DNA of 64,000 nt from Multifurca ochricompacta (GCA_022496185.1 WTXG01000002.1:682001-746000), one strand, 5' to 3'; positions 10,075 to 22,674 are shown, counted from the first letter of the stretch. Numbers and translations are program-made. Notes: generated by a model from the letters alone, not told the origin.

Positions 10075-13000
10075 TCACAATAGTGTCGCTTGCATCACCA
10101 TCAAGCTCACATCCCTCCCCCTGCTACAACGAACGCGGACGCAACGTCACCGAACGTCTTGGCAACCTCCGAGCCCAGCGAGCCGTTACACTCAGAAACC
10201 AATTGATGGAGCTCACGCTGGCGAGATTGAACGGCCATCCGTCTCGAGCGTCCCACGACCGCCAAGAGCGGTTTGGATGTTCGAGAGGCCGCCCTACCAG
10301 CCAATTCCAACATTCTGTGCAAGGGTCGAGCCACGGACTCGCTTTGGAAGGAGATGCGTGTCAACGCTGTGCGAGCCTCTGCACTCGATGATGAATTCGG
10401 CAACGTTAAACGATCCCACAGAAGGTCATCAGCGGCGCTGGATTGAATGCGAACTTCCGTGCCTTGCTGAGAGTACACCGTATTAGGGAAAGCCACAGTC
10501 TATCACTCTGTCAGGCATGTCAGAAATATGAGTGAAATGTGAAACTCACGTCATCGTAATGGAACGCAGACTTGTCACCAACGGTGTTCACGGACTCCTT
10601 CCCATCGGAATCCGATTGGTACAACCGAACTATGGTTGCGCGGACCCCTTCATGCATACAAAGCTGTATCACGAAGGACAAAGCAAGGCGATCATCTGGC
10701 CGCCAAAGAATGGAAGAAAGACATGAGGATATATAGGAGAATGCGAGTCGGTCGAAAGCCCGCGGTCGATGAACAGAGCCACGTCTGATGGACTGTTTGC
10801 GAAGACTCTTCGGACGAAATGAGAGCGAAGTAGTGAATCAGCAGGGTCGTCTCTCCCTGATGTCTTGGAGAAAAGCGAATCAAATGGATTGTAAGACGGC
10901 GTTGGGTGGGAGCTGGTCGAAGTCTCCGCCGTCACGTACGAGGCAAGCGGCCAAGGAATAACGATTACTTGCGATCCATTTTCGCGAGCATAATCGGTGA
11001 CGTGAATGGGAAATTTATCATAACCTATGACTGAAAGCGAGGCAGACATCGAGAAGTGATTGAGGCGTCCAAACGTACGAAAAACAGACAGCACAGGGTC
11101 GTGGTGAATAAGTGCGTCCGCAGCCTGGGACTTGAGCACGGCAGATGTGCGCTCTGTCAATTCTACAAGCGGAGAACGTCTACGGAAATGGTGCACCGAT
11201 CAGGGAGGTAAGGGATAACAGGGGTTTCGGAATTCGGAAGTTTTGTCAATAGAAGATTTTTCGGTGATGGCCGACCTGGAAGGACGTTGGAGAAGTTGGG
11301 TGAGAGTCATTGCAGATGGAAGCTGCTCTATGCTATCAAGTACAACTGTGAACTTGGAGCGCATAAACTCATCGGAGGCACTGGCTGCTCCAGTGCTGGG
11401 AGTGAGCGCTTTCTCCAAGTTCGTAGTACCACGCACGCGGACATGTGGCGGGTAGATGAGGAGGGTAAGAGGCGTCGTGATGAACGTCAACACCAGGGCC
11501 TGGAGGATAAACATGGAAAAGACCCGTTGATCGAGAATTTTGGCCTGAAGACCAACATTGAGGACGATAAGCTCGACGAGGCTAGGCGAAAAGGGCGTGA
11601 GCGCCAATCCAGTCTGGAATTTGGAAACTGAGTTGGGTCAAAACCTACCCTTTACAGGCCATGAGCACCCCAACAGCGCCAGACTCTCGAGCGGTAAAGC
11701 CGAAGGCCTTGGCAGTCACGGAGCATGGAATAAATTTGGCTAGAAATGCGACAACGCAGATGAGAATGGTGTAACCCCAAGTGATGCCATTGTCGAGAAG
11801 ACCGAGATTAGTCTTGAGGCCAGAGAGAGTAAAATACTGTTATGAAATTTGATGCCAGACTGAGCCTCGAAGTGGGACGCAAAAATGAGGCTCACCTGCG
11901 GCAGAAGCAGCAGACCCACGAAATCCTCCATCTTCTCCACGACGGAAATAGCGAAACCATTGTCCTTGGGTATGATCAGTCCAGCAAGAAAGCCACCTAG
12001 AAATAAGCGAATGAACAAAGATGACCAGGGTGAGAAAGAGAAGTTAATGACCGAAAATGGGATGGATGCCGATAATGTCCGTGAAGAGTGCAGAGATAAG
12101 AACGAGGATGAGAGTGATCGTCATCATGAACGCGGTGGGTTCACCCTTCTCCAAACTCCCAGTTCTTCGCGCAAGCCATCTGAAGGCCCATTTGACGGGA
12201 AAGAGGAGGAAGAAGGTGAAGCCGATACCGGTCAAAAGGACGTAGAGAGCAGTGAGGCCAGTAGAGGCATTGACCAGGGCAACGGTCAAGGCCAAGAGGA
12301 CCCAACCGGTTATATCATTGCCGATGCCAGCAGAGAGAACGAGAACACCGACGGTGGTCTCCAAGAGCCTGGTTTCTATGAGGATACGACATAAGACGGG
12401 GAAAGCAGTGATGCCCACTGCGACAGCTACGAATAAGATGAAATAGCCGTAGTTGACACTGGAATCGACAAAGTTGTGATATACTGGGACGGCTACCGCA
12501 GCGCCGAGGCCTAGGGGAATGGCAAGACCAGCGATGGAGATGGCAATAGAAGCCTTCGCATTTCTCTTGGCAAGGCTGACGTCAACCTCGACACCAACGA
12601 TGAAGAGGAAGAAGACGAGACCAAAGGTACTTGTGAGGGAGAGGAGATGAATTGAATTTGGAGGGAATATTGTGTTGGTGAAATTGGGAATTCGGCCCAT
12701 GACGGTTGGACCAAGGATGACGCCTCCAATGACCTCGGCAATGACCCTAGGTTGACGAATTCGAGCGAATAGGAGAGAAAGTAGTTGGGTGAAACAGATG
12801 ATGATAACTAGTGATAGCGAGAGTGAGATAATGATAATAATAATAATAATAATAATAATAATATGAAAGGTGTGACGGACCTGTTTGAATTACCCATAAA
12901 ACGAAAGGATCGTTGACATTGTAAGTTGCTGGATTTAAACCAGCGAAGATACCAGCCTTTGAAAAAAATGAATTTTAAGTGATGAGATGATGAGAATTAA

Positions 13001-13075
13001 AAATGAAACTTAAACCTGTTGAGGTGCATCTCTACGAAAGAAAGCAAGATTAAGATCCTGTGAGAATTGTCCCAT
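10075..13075 (-). CDS. KHA1: Cation/H+ antiporter, KHA1 type
   Basis: CPA2-family monovalent cation/proton exchanger; yeast Kha1 acts in Golgi/endosomal membranes in pH and K+ homeostasis. The start is ATG at 13073-13075 (MGQFSQDLNLAFFRRDAPQQ). Family sequence includes RVIAEVIGGVILGPT, then about twelve membrane segments, with GITAFPVLCRIL, IGNDITGWVLLAL and GGFLAGLIIPKD. A long soluble C-terminal region follows (SVDVLRLVELTERTSAVL, DPVLSVFRTFGRL). Several short introns; the first large one carries an ATT repeat. The frame breaks in three places: near 11241-11244 (an extra A), near 11165 (TTGTAG where LVE needs TTGGTA), and near 10113 (family tail SLMVMQA is one frame off and ends at 10075, whereas the literal frame stops at 10107). 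The gene itself is certain. Confidence 0.88.
12830..12864. repeat. ATA/ATT trinucleotide microsatellite in a KHA1 intron
   Basis: About eleven tandem ATA units lie wholly inside the KHA1 intron whose donor follows ..VLWVIQT and whose acceptor precedes IIICFTQLL. The repeat can vary in length without touching coding sequence. Confidence 0.85.
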
Positions 13076-13320
13076 CTCCAAGGAAATGGGGATGAGAATA
13101 AGAAGAGAAGAGAAAAGTCAAAGGGTCAACTATAAATATTGGTCCGGTGCCTGATGAAATTTATAATTTATGAAACTCAGGTCGGTCAAGGGGGGGGGAC
13201 GGGGACAGGAGACGGGGGAAAGGGGGAAGGGAGACAGAATCTCATATTATTTTTAAAATTGGAAATCTCTAGGGGCACGCCACACGCCACACACAGAGAC
13301 AAAGTTCATTCTCATTATTT

Positions 13321-14020
13321 TCATGAATCAGAACTGCAACCACGACAACCTGCAAACTTGTTTCAGACCAGTCTGTGGGTTACAGAGGCATAGACAGACA
13401 CACACCACAATGAACGCACTCCACCACAGTTCCGGCACGCACTTGCGCTTTGGGAACGCGACAAACGCATGTCGAACCCTGATAGTTCATGTCCTAATGG
13501 ATCGGTTTGAATGAAAAAAACCCAAGGGAACTGGGTCGTTGGCACTCGCCTTTGTTTGAATACAACGAAGACAGCAAAGCTTTTCGTATCCAGTTTTCTT
13601 CCATTTTGCAATCAGACTGGCACACCAATTAGAATACGATCCAGCCAGAAAATAGCATGATCACTTGCTTTACATCTCCGTACTTCTCCTTTAAGAGCCA
13701 GTCGTAAAGCTCTTTGCTGATAGCTTCCCGCTTGTAGTAGAGCTCATATATGTGTCTTGAACGAGCATGCGATATCCGCATGATTGGCCAAAGGGATTCT
13801 GACTTGCGCTTGCCTTCATGTGATTCGTTCTCGGCATCACGCATCTTCCTTCCGTAGTCATCAAGGATCTTTTTTGGCGACGATGAAGGAGGAAAGGGGA
13901 GAGAGGTCATGTCAGCGTCAACGAGAAATATAAATAAACTATAAACTATACACCCACCGGTTCAATGTCTTCAAATCCTTCAGGTGCTTTTTTAGTCCGA
14001 CTAGTCCTGATCTTTGGCAT
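13321..14020 (-). CDS. BUD31: Splicing factor BUD31 / G10 protein
   Basis: Small nuclear protein of the activated spliceosome, nearly invariant from yeast to human. The start is ATG at 14018-14020 ([21 protein letters not shown]). The second exon gives [18 protein letters not shown], then LWPIMRI and [17 protein letters not shown]. The third gives [18 protein letters not shown]. The fourth gives [13 protein letters not shown] and VVECVHCG, and the last CRGCSSDS, stop at 13321. The zinc-binding cysteines CC..C, C.C, C..C and C..C are all present. Four introns: one GT-AG near 13875-13957, two with GC donors (13617-13668, GCAAGT; 13494-13549, GCGAGT), and one GT-AG at 13350-13405. About 145 residues, as expected. 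Confidence 0.93.
13494..13549 (-). other. GC-AG intron in BUD31 (second)
   Basis: 56-nt intron with donor AAG/GCGAGT and acceptor CATTAG. Removing it joins RCIQTK to [15 protein letters not shown], again matching the family. Confidence 0.82.
13617..13668 (-). other. GC-AG intron in BUD31 (first)
   Basis: 52-nt intron with donor AA/GCAAGT and acceptor GCCAG. Removing it joins ..KYGDV to NLIAKWKK, matching the family without gap. The downstream frame otherwise stops within ~15 codons. Confidence 0.85.
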
Positions 14021-14305
14021 GATGACAATGAAGATGAGAGAGAGAAAGGGCTAAATGCCAGATGCCAGTCAGTGCCCACGCTGCACTTGCACTTTGCGCC
14101 CGCTTTATTGGCAGGCACGTGCACACTTCTCTCCTTCCTCAACAACAAACACCGGTTCAACTTTTGCAACGAGGCATTCTCAAAAACATAAAAGCCTCCC
14201 TTCCTTTTTCTGAAAACTAACACCCCCTTCACCTCAGAGCTTTTTAAAACTCGTGGGACACCGCCCCCTCTATCGGGGCGCTCATCGCTCCTCGAACTTC
14301 TCACC

Positions 14306-16332
14306 ATGGGCATCATTGTCCTTGCTCTGCGCTGCTACCTCGTCTTCCAGAATGTCTTCATCACCTTTAAAACCCTCAAACCACCACCACCTTCATCTCG
14401 AAACAACGGCCAACCGAGCGTTCGAGCTCTTACACAAAGAAAACGGGATATGAAAGGTTGCATGGCAATTTGGATTGTTTGGGTGAGTCGTGTGCCCGTT
14501 TGAGCTCAGGACAAAGTCATTAAGATATTTACCCAAGTGCTGTCTGGCTCTGTATGAATCACTCGTGGAGAGAATAGTTTGGGTCGTCATTCCATTCTAC
14601 GATGAACTTAAGTCTGTCGTTCTCATCTTCCTCATTCTCTCCCGTGCCAGGGTGTGTGCCCTACCGATCCTCCATCGCCCAGAGCCCTATTGACTGCTTT
14701 GGTTAGAGTGCAGAGCCCATTTACCTCCACGTCATCAGACCTCTTCTCAACCTTATGTATCCACTCTCGACGCAGTCCTCAACTTCGTCCACAATCTCGG
14801 CGATTTCGTTCTTCTTATTCTGTCTCTTCCCTTCAGCGCAGCCATTTCATGGTGGTACGGTCCATCAACGGATGAAGATCAGACTCGTCTGACCGAGGCG
14901 GATACGGAAAGCGTCAGAAGTTATGGAGATGAGCACCCTGCCACCTCTACTTCAAAGCTCCGATCAGATTATCCTAACCAGCGCAATCACCGGGCCTCCT
15001 CCACATCTAAGGAGGCACCACGGCCAGGGGTCGAGACAGAAAATGGTCATAATACCCATCCACGTGGCGTATCCAGGGAGACAAGAAATCCGTCCGACAC
15101 GCTGCATTCTCGGTTTTACACTGCTACAGATACATCGCAAAATCACCAGATCTGGTATCCTCCTTCGTCTTATGCAGATGCCAACGAAGTTCGAGCCGAT
15201 AACCCAACAAGCGTTCCCCCAATGACCATGCCAGAACCTCAATTCTCTTCGATCGATGTCGATGATTGGCGGGCGTACCCTCCATTCCCTTCGGCATACC
15301 CTTCAACACCTGTGCGCCCTCCACAGGCCAATATGCCGGAGCCTGTCCACCCTTCGCAGTTCTGTGCTATTGAAGAGGAAGGTACTGGTGGACCCATCAC
15401 GAGCAATGATCAAACCGACGGAGCCCGGCAGGGTTTTGGGCGGTCGCTCCTGCCGCTGCGTGAGCCCTCGAACCTCGGCTCCGATGGTGACTTGAGCGAC
15501 GAGATCAAAAACCTTGGGGTTCAAATTCACGAAACTCATTATGTCACTTCAAGCGATAATGATGAAGACATGGATGATTACGAAACTGAAGAGGATTCAT
15601 TTGATGTTACTTTCCAGACCCCCGACACATGCGTATTCTTCGAGCTGTGCCTATGGGACGTGAAGTCTCAAACACCTCCATCATTACCGAAGCGACCATA
15701 GCTTCATCAGTACCTAGTGAGGCCACCGGGTTGACAACAGACCATCAGGCGTCATCTTTGCACACGGGCACTGTTACAATTTCACGTAGCACATCAATGG
15801 GCAGCTCGAGCGCCGCAGGGGCGAAGAGACCCCTTCCCCATTACAAAAGTGGCATCCGTCCCCGTCTCCGTACAGCAGAAAACAGAAGTCCGAGGAAGGT
15901 GAGACCGACAAGAGGCACTGGACATCCCGTCTCTGTCCGTCAACTCCCTTCTCTCAGGCCCGCATCTGAGGATATGATGTCCGAAGACACAATGGACGAC
16001 GATGACCTTAAGGACATCGATGCTGCACGGGGCGATGACGCCTTGCTGGCTCGGAAGAGACGACGTGTGATCGCTTCGCCAAAGCCGAGGCGAATTGTGA
16101 CTTCTCGGCCAGTTGTGCGGGCACGCGGGAGGTATCTCAACGTTCGGAATCCAGATTGGCTAAAGATGGCGGAAAGTCTCATACAGTCAGGCTCCCAGTG
16201 GCCACAAAGACTTCTCTACGGAAAGTTAATCCCCTCAGGACCACCGGCGCGACTTCCTCTGGTTCTACAGCTTCCCCTCGCAAATCTCGCCCAACTGCTA
16301 AGAGGAATGCAGCAGCCGCTTTCCGACCGTGA
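14306..16332 (+). CDS. TB2/DP1/HVA22 (REEP) ER membrane-shaping protein with long tail
   Basis: Reticulon-like hairpin protein family that curves ER membrane; fission yeast relatives (Hva22/Yep1/Rop1) work in ER-phagy. The start is ATG 14306 (MGIIVLALRCYLVFQNVF). Domain order: TFKTLKPPPPSSR, QRKRDMKGCMAIWIVW, intron, CCLALYESLVERIVWVVIPFYDELKSV with LIFLILSRAR, intron, SAEPIYLHVIRP, then QPYVSTLDAVLNFVHNLGDF. After about residue 160 comes a long polar tail with acidic (DNDEDMDDYETEED) and basic (RKRRR) clusters, last intron near 16133-16190, stop at 16332. The frame is broken twice: at 14738-14749, between two conserved blocks, and at the C5 run 15619-15623. One added base repairs each. Without these the protein would be lost after ~130 residues. 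Confidence 0.78.
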
Positions 16333-17844
16333 CTTCTCTATTGCTTTTTTTTTCCCTTGTCGTTTGACCCTTCGCATGGATATGGATCCGGGGTGTCTCA
16401 CGTAGACTTGCTTAGCATATCCTGTAAACTATCTCCGTCTCATTTGCATTTATTCACTCCCAATAGTTTGAATACACATTTATCTTCTTGTCTCGCCTAT
16501 GAGGTTGACAAAGACTTGCATTAACTATAAATTACAAGTTCAACTCAAACCTCGATCCCTGAAAGTGTCTGCCTGTGATCGTCAGGATGCCGAGATGGGA
16601 GGCTCGGAATGGTCAAACAGCGAGGGGCTTCCTTGTTGAGCAGCTGCGAAAAGTGGACGACTGTTGGCGACCGGAGACCGTGTATTTAGTGACGATACAG
16701 CCAATGTATTGCTGCAAGATATGAGGGTTGACAAGAAAAGCCAATCATCCGCCGAAACGCTCGAGAAGTTAGACGACGGCCGAACTTTGTCACGAATTGG
16801 ATAGTTTCTGGATGTCGCTCAATTTAAACACTCGTCCAGTGGCCTTGATAAACCGAGCCGGCCTCTTGTTAACCATTTCATTTTTGAGCATTGACCAGTT
16901 TGTGCCACTGCAACCATGCGTGGTAACGTTCGGACTCTTTATCCACCTCCTCTTAATATAATTATACTGTGGGTTCCCTCGCCGCGACGCCCGGTGCTAG
17001 CTTGCTATAAAAAGGCTTATGAGTCGCCACTTGTGGGCGTCCCGACAGATATTTGTAGATTGCACCCTACGACTAATCTTTGTGAGACGCAGCGGGACTC
17101 ATGGTGTTAGACGTATGAACGCCTATGTCTTCACCTGCCAGAAACCGTACGCAGGGCCATAGTCGCAGTTCGGGGCGTGCTACGGTGGATTCCGGACGTT
17201 GCAACCATTGAATAAAGCAGTCACCAAATCATTCCGGGGTGGGCCTGGTTCTATAACGGAGGCTTCATCGTACAGTTTTGCATCAAGAGTTCAAGAGCTC
17301 CTATTGTCCGGTCCCGATCTCCTACCGCTGTCTTAGCAGTGGTCCACCAAGCAATTGAGATCGAAAGACCGCGCACCACTGGGAGCTATCTATCCCGTCC
17401 GAGTCTGCGGACAAGAAGCCGAGGATATCATCCTGTGCTTGTGCACCCCTTTATTTTGTGGTACTGATGGAATAAACGAGTGGAAGGAGGTGTTTAATAT
17501 ATATTATATTTTATCTATCATCTTACATAATGAAGGGGCTAGCTTCAAAAACTAGAGCTCATATGGGGTCATCCAGAGGCCAGAGACGACAAGCAGAAGG
17601 AACTTGAAGCTGAAGTGCGGTGAGCAACTACAAGTTGAGGACATCAATAATATTGAGAAACGGGAGTTGAAAGAGGTCATCATGGTAAGTTAAACGATCC
17701 CTTGATCCCTCCGAGAATTCCTCCTCTCTCCCTCTATCCCCCTCTCCCCACGTGTATACAACTAGCGCTATCTTGACCTCAACGTCCCACACCGTATACG
17801 GCCCAGTTAATTTCCCCCATTAACCCTCTTTCCTGCCCTTTTCC
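16333..17844. other. Long intergenic region, no supported gene
   Basis: The largest gap in the window. It includes the HVA22 3' end, AT-rich stretches (17490-17530), and a short open stretch 17575-17690 flanked by splice-like GT/AG sites (reading GEQLQVEDINNIEKRELKEVIM) that might be a gene relic. The kinase promoter occupies the last ~200 bases. The two ORFs of ~65 codons (near 16916 and 17355) have no family match or splice context that I can see. Confidence 0.5.
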
Positions 17845-20242
17845 ATGCCCACCTCACGATTAAAGAAGCGTGCATCCGTTGACATTCCCGTCTATCCCCA
17901 GCTCAAACCAGCGCGTTCTCCTTCCTCTCCAGAACCTAAGCCACGAAGCATTCAGGAGCCATACCCAATGCCCAGCAGCAACCCTGCTAGTCAATATACC
18001 CTCATGGAGAAGTTGGGCACAGGGAGCTTTGGTACTGTGTACAAAGCTATGCACAACGAGACGAGGCAGATTGTTGCTATCAAACAAATCGGTGCGCCAC
18101 TACCTCCGCTTACCTTCCCTACGACAGCCGACGGTCCTACTCCCTTGCATCTGCATCGTTCTTTCTTCACACAGACCTCGAAGATTCAGACGACGATATT
18201 TCTGAAATTCAGCAGGAAATCGCCAACTTGGCTCAGCATGAGTCGGAATTCGTCACTCGCTATTATGGTTCCTTTGTTGTCAACTATAAGCTCTGGATTA
18301 TCATGGAATACCTAGCTGGTGGCTCCTGTCTCGACCTCCTTAAACCAGCTGTGTTCTCGGAGGCTCACATCGCTGTCATCTGCCGCGAACTCCTTTTAGG
18401 ACTTGAATATCTTCATGGAGAGGGCACTATCCATCGCGACATCAAGGCTGCTAACGTCCTTCTCTCCGCGTCGGGAAGGGTCAAGCTTGCAGACTTTGGT
18501 GTGGCCGCCCAATTGACAAACACCCTTCGCCACACCTTTGTTGGTACGCCCTTCTGGATGGCACCAGAAGTTATCAGACAAGCGGGATACGATGCCAAGG
18601 CAGATATGTGGAGTTTGGGAATTACTGCCATTGAGATGGCCAAGGGGGAGCCCCCCTTGGCTGAGTATCACCCCATGCGCGTCCTTTTTCTGATACCGAA
18701 AGCCAAAGCTCCTGTGCTAGAGGGTTCCTTTTCGTTGGCATTCAAGGACTTTGTATCACAGTGCTTGACAAAGGATCCTATACAGGTATGTTCTTCACAT
18801 GCTCTTTCCGGGCTTGTTGTCGATGCCCCCGTTAGCGACCAACGGCAAAGGAGCTGCTACAACATCGCTTTATACGAGGAGCACGCAAAACATCTTATCT
18901 TACTGAGATTATTGAGCGTTATCAGGAATGGCGCGCTCGTGTGCCGGCGCGCGGTCAGACTGCTCAACCCTCTATCCGGAATAGTATTGCGTCGTGGGAC
19001 AACGGAACCCTGAAGAGTGAATGGAACTTTGAAACTATCAGGTCTGCTGCCGCTATGGGTTCCTTCCGCAACATGGCCAAGGACCTAGTCCCGTCGGGGG
19101 TGATCCCAGATGAAGATGAGGAGGCCGTCTCGGTATTTGGAACGGCGGAGGATGGGGATTCTTTAGACACGGGGGCTGCGACAAAAGGCAGCGATATTTC
19201 ACCCAGCTCAGATGGGGCTGGCTCTTCGGAACTCCAGGGAGAGCACTCTACCGTTGTCATACGATCTCAACTAGGATCAGCGCATGAACGCGTCGTGCCA
19301 TTGGAAGAAGTCACGCCATCCGATACAACGAATTCACCCGGACTAACAGATGCAAACGCCAATCCGGATCTTGGTGCCCCACCAGCGTATGTACGGACTC
19401 CGAGGCGGTCGTCGTATGCTGCCCGTACGGCGCCGAACGGCACTGTAGTGCGAGAGGCAGACTTGGGAACTGGGGTCGATACAATACGTCCTGTAAAGAA
19501 GATCGACACCACGGGTTCCCTGCGGCTGTCATCTGAATATGTTGGGAGCATGCGAACGCGTGAAGGCCGGGATGGTAGCAGCAGTGGCTCTGTGCCAGCA
19601 TCCCCCGCATCACCTGTGAAAGATAAATCCTCTGCACACAGGCGCGCCGCGAGTGACGCGGCAAAAGCGGGGCGTTCACTTGTGGATGATGTGGTTCTTC
19701 CTACGTTACAAAAGGTTTTTCATTTTTATTCTTGGGGGTAATGTACAAGTTCAGTTCACTGATCAAACGGCGGGCTCCTTTGGACCTACAGGCTATCACA
19801 GATGATATGGACGCACGCGAGATCGAATCACTTAGCATGTTGTCACGTGGCTTTGAAGAACTCAGAGACGTCAACCCTGAGCTCTCATATAATGTGATCC
19901 TTGATATCCTCGCGGGGATAAATGAGTACGCGGCCATATTTTCCTTCTGTTTATCGCTAATGGATGCGCGCTCTCAGGAACATGGCTGTACGGCAACACG
20001 TGCAGACCTCACGGGGACTCTTCCCGCACAGACGCGTCACACGGAAGAGCGAGATCACGAATCGTGGGCTTGTTGTGACAGAGATGATCGAAGATATGGC
20101 AGGCCCTTCCGTGGTCTCCGCAACAGCCGGTGCAGACAATGTCGCAGACGCATCACCCGTCAAGCGGTCACCTATTGCTGAACTTTTATACATGCGGTGG
20201 CTAGAGGGACTCAAAATCAAATGGCCAAGTATATTGTCATAG
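17845..20242 (+). CDS. Ste20-family serine/threonine kinase, GCK-III type
   Basis: Germinal-centre-kinase relative of the fungal Kic1/Nak1/Sid1 group, which act in morphogenesis (RAM) or septation networks. ATG 17845. Kinase domain about residues 50-310: glycine loop GTGSFGTVY, catalytic Lys in [20 protein letters not shown], activation loop [10 protein letters not shown], and the GCK signature [25 protein letters not shown], ending [24 protein letters not shown]. One intron splits VAIKQI from [16 protein letters not shown], another splits DPIQ from RPTAKEL. The second half is Ser-rich with a helical region [28 protein letters not shown] and conserved-looking C-terminal blocks. Total about 700 residues. 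All exons join in frame. Which network it serves cannot be decided from sequence. Confidence 0.88.
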
Positions 20243-21140
20243 GGCCACGAGTCCTGTTCCAACTGGAACCCTCCTGCCCTACTCCTCCAACACCGCATGA
20301 GTTGGTCACAACACTTAACTAACTACCTACACTTCCACTTCCACCACGGTCATCACCCCCCTCCCCCTCCCTTTTTTTTTTAATTATCCGGGCACACGCG
20401 GGGCCTCCTTCTCTTGTATTGTTTCGGAGGACCCTTGGTTTGTGTTTTCCATGCGAACTTGCTTCCATCTAATCTAACCCGAACAGACCCGGTACTGTAT
20501 GCGTGCCTACTCTATTTTTGGTCACTAGGCACCTTGGCCTCCACGCACGGGTTTCCCCCTCCTCTTTTAATAATCTTTTTCTGCGTGATGTCCACGCTCA
20601 CTCTGTGTTACCTACTTGTGTTACGATCTTTACGAAAAGACGGGCGTTGGAATAATCCCTTGTAGCATCTTAGGGATGTTCTATTTACGACGATGAAGTA
20701 TTTGTAAGTGGTGATGGCACGCTTAGTGATGACGGGTGACCTGACCCCGATGGGCGCCCGATAAGTGACCATATGCATGCGCCGTGATTGATTGGCAGGT
20801 TGCAGCTTGGATGCTACCGAGGTGTATGTTGACGCCGTCATGACATGGCTCGTGTGGTTCCAATTACCTTGAAGATGCCATCTTCAAACGCGACGTATAC
20901 ATGAGAATCCGAAAAGAAAGAAAGTCCGGTGATTTAGAAGGGGTACACATTGGTAGGTATTATCAAAACATCTATGGTCAATGTCCATGTGACATGGGCG
21001 ACCGGGTCGTGAGTCATATAGAGAAGTCGTGCGAGAATCGTGATAGTGGGACTAATGCAAGGCTAGATAACGGTGACTAGTGGGATGATCGGTGACGAAC
21101 ACAAGGGAGATGCTGATACGCAACAGGAGAACGCATGACG
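20243..21140. other. Convergent 3' intergenic region
   Basis: Lies between the 3' ends of the kinase and a chitin deacetylase. It contains a poly-T run (20371-20380) and no gene I can support; ORFs here lack start context, splice partners or recognisable residues. Confidence 0.55.
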
Positions 21141-22674
21141 CTAAATCAGGCAGAGAGTGACTGTGAGCGCCAGTGCGTATGCTGACAGCGTGAGATGGGA
21201 GGCATGGAGTCTTGGAGTGCCGCTGCTCTTCTTGACACCATTATTAGGGGCTGCGCTAGCCGAAGAACTGGTTTGGGAACTACTGCTTGTGATACTTAGT
21301 CTTGATTGCGTGCTCGAGCTTGAGCTTGAAGTGGGGGAAATAAGTCCTGCACCGCCATTGCCGCCAGCTGTGATAGACACGGGTGTGGGCTGGCCTGTCG
21401 CGTTCTCGACATTCTGATATGCGCCCTGGCCATCCAGCTCAGCCACGGACTTGATCGTCCAGTTAGACTGCTTGATGAGAGGGAAGGCTGTCATGAAGGC
21501 CTGAACGGAACCTGGGCTGAGCTCATGCTCCAAAATCATGAGGCCAGGGGTCCGAGGCCCTATAGAACGTGTCTGATGTTTGAGACCAAGACTGAGATTT
21601 TTTTAAAAACAAATGGGGGTACCTGACAGCCAATTTTGAAAATTAGCCTGAATCGCTTGAGGACTGGTCCCTCCTGGTAGGCCGAGGGTCCAGTCTGCGG
21701 TGCTATGAGATTATGAGTACACGGGGGGTGCGATGAAGAAAGCAGAAGCAGGACGCGCACTCTCGATTCCAGACGACGGTCGTCAGACCGAACACTTCCT
21801 TGGCAATGGCGGTAACACGCGCATCCGTGTCACCGTATGGGGGGCGCCAAAAACGGGCGAGTCTGCCTCCCGTCGAGTTATAGATCACTTGAAGTGTCCA
21901 ACCTAGTTGAGCGACGACGTCGGCGTTGGATAAAGTAGTCATATAAGGGTGAGTCCAAGTATGTACGGCGATATCATCCTGATTAGTCTGGAAGGCGAGA
22001 TTGAACTCCTTCCAGTTCTGGATGATATTAACACCGATGAAGAAGTGAGTAGCCTTTACTTGGTTCTGCTGGAGGAACGCATAGAGCTTATCGGATGGCT
22101 GTGTAGCATGTGTGGACAGGGAATCAGAACTGGCTAGGAACAGGGCAGGTTATGAAAGATGCCCCAAAAAAGAAGGTAGGTGCATATAGGGAAGGGGTAA
22201 CTGACTGGAAGAGGGCCATCGTCAAAGCTAAGAGCTAGAACGCCCTGAGGGGGGTCCCAAACCTGACCGGCGATACGACAACCAGAGGTAGCGGAGCAGA
22301 CTTGAGGACTACTGGGGTTGAGAGAAGGGTAGGAAGGACTCGTACCGGGGGCGTTCTGCACGGATGGTGGAAAGTTGGGGATCTTACCAGCCTGTATGGC
22401 AGTGTTGAGGGCGTCCTTCCAAGGCTGGGGCATGGCATTCGAATCCGGAGAGAATGAAGGATATGCAGCAGCCCAGGCAGGAGTACCGACTTGGGGAAAA
22501 GATGAGGGATCTGTAGGAGTTGCGACTTGACGGCTGAAGAGAGGTGAAGAGGATGGTCATCATTATGATACCAACGATCGGGGAGGGGGTCTTGGGAGAC
22601 ATGGTCATGGGAATTACGGTCATGAGAGGGAATGATAGCAGCGGAAACTTGGGAGGGGACGGAGATGATGACGA

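Noticed and set aside
16916..17555. Two ORFs of about 65 codons in the 16.3-17.8 kb gap
   Set aside because: No recognisable residues, no splice partners, and codon use unlike the neighbours.
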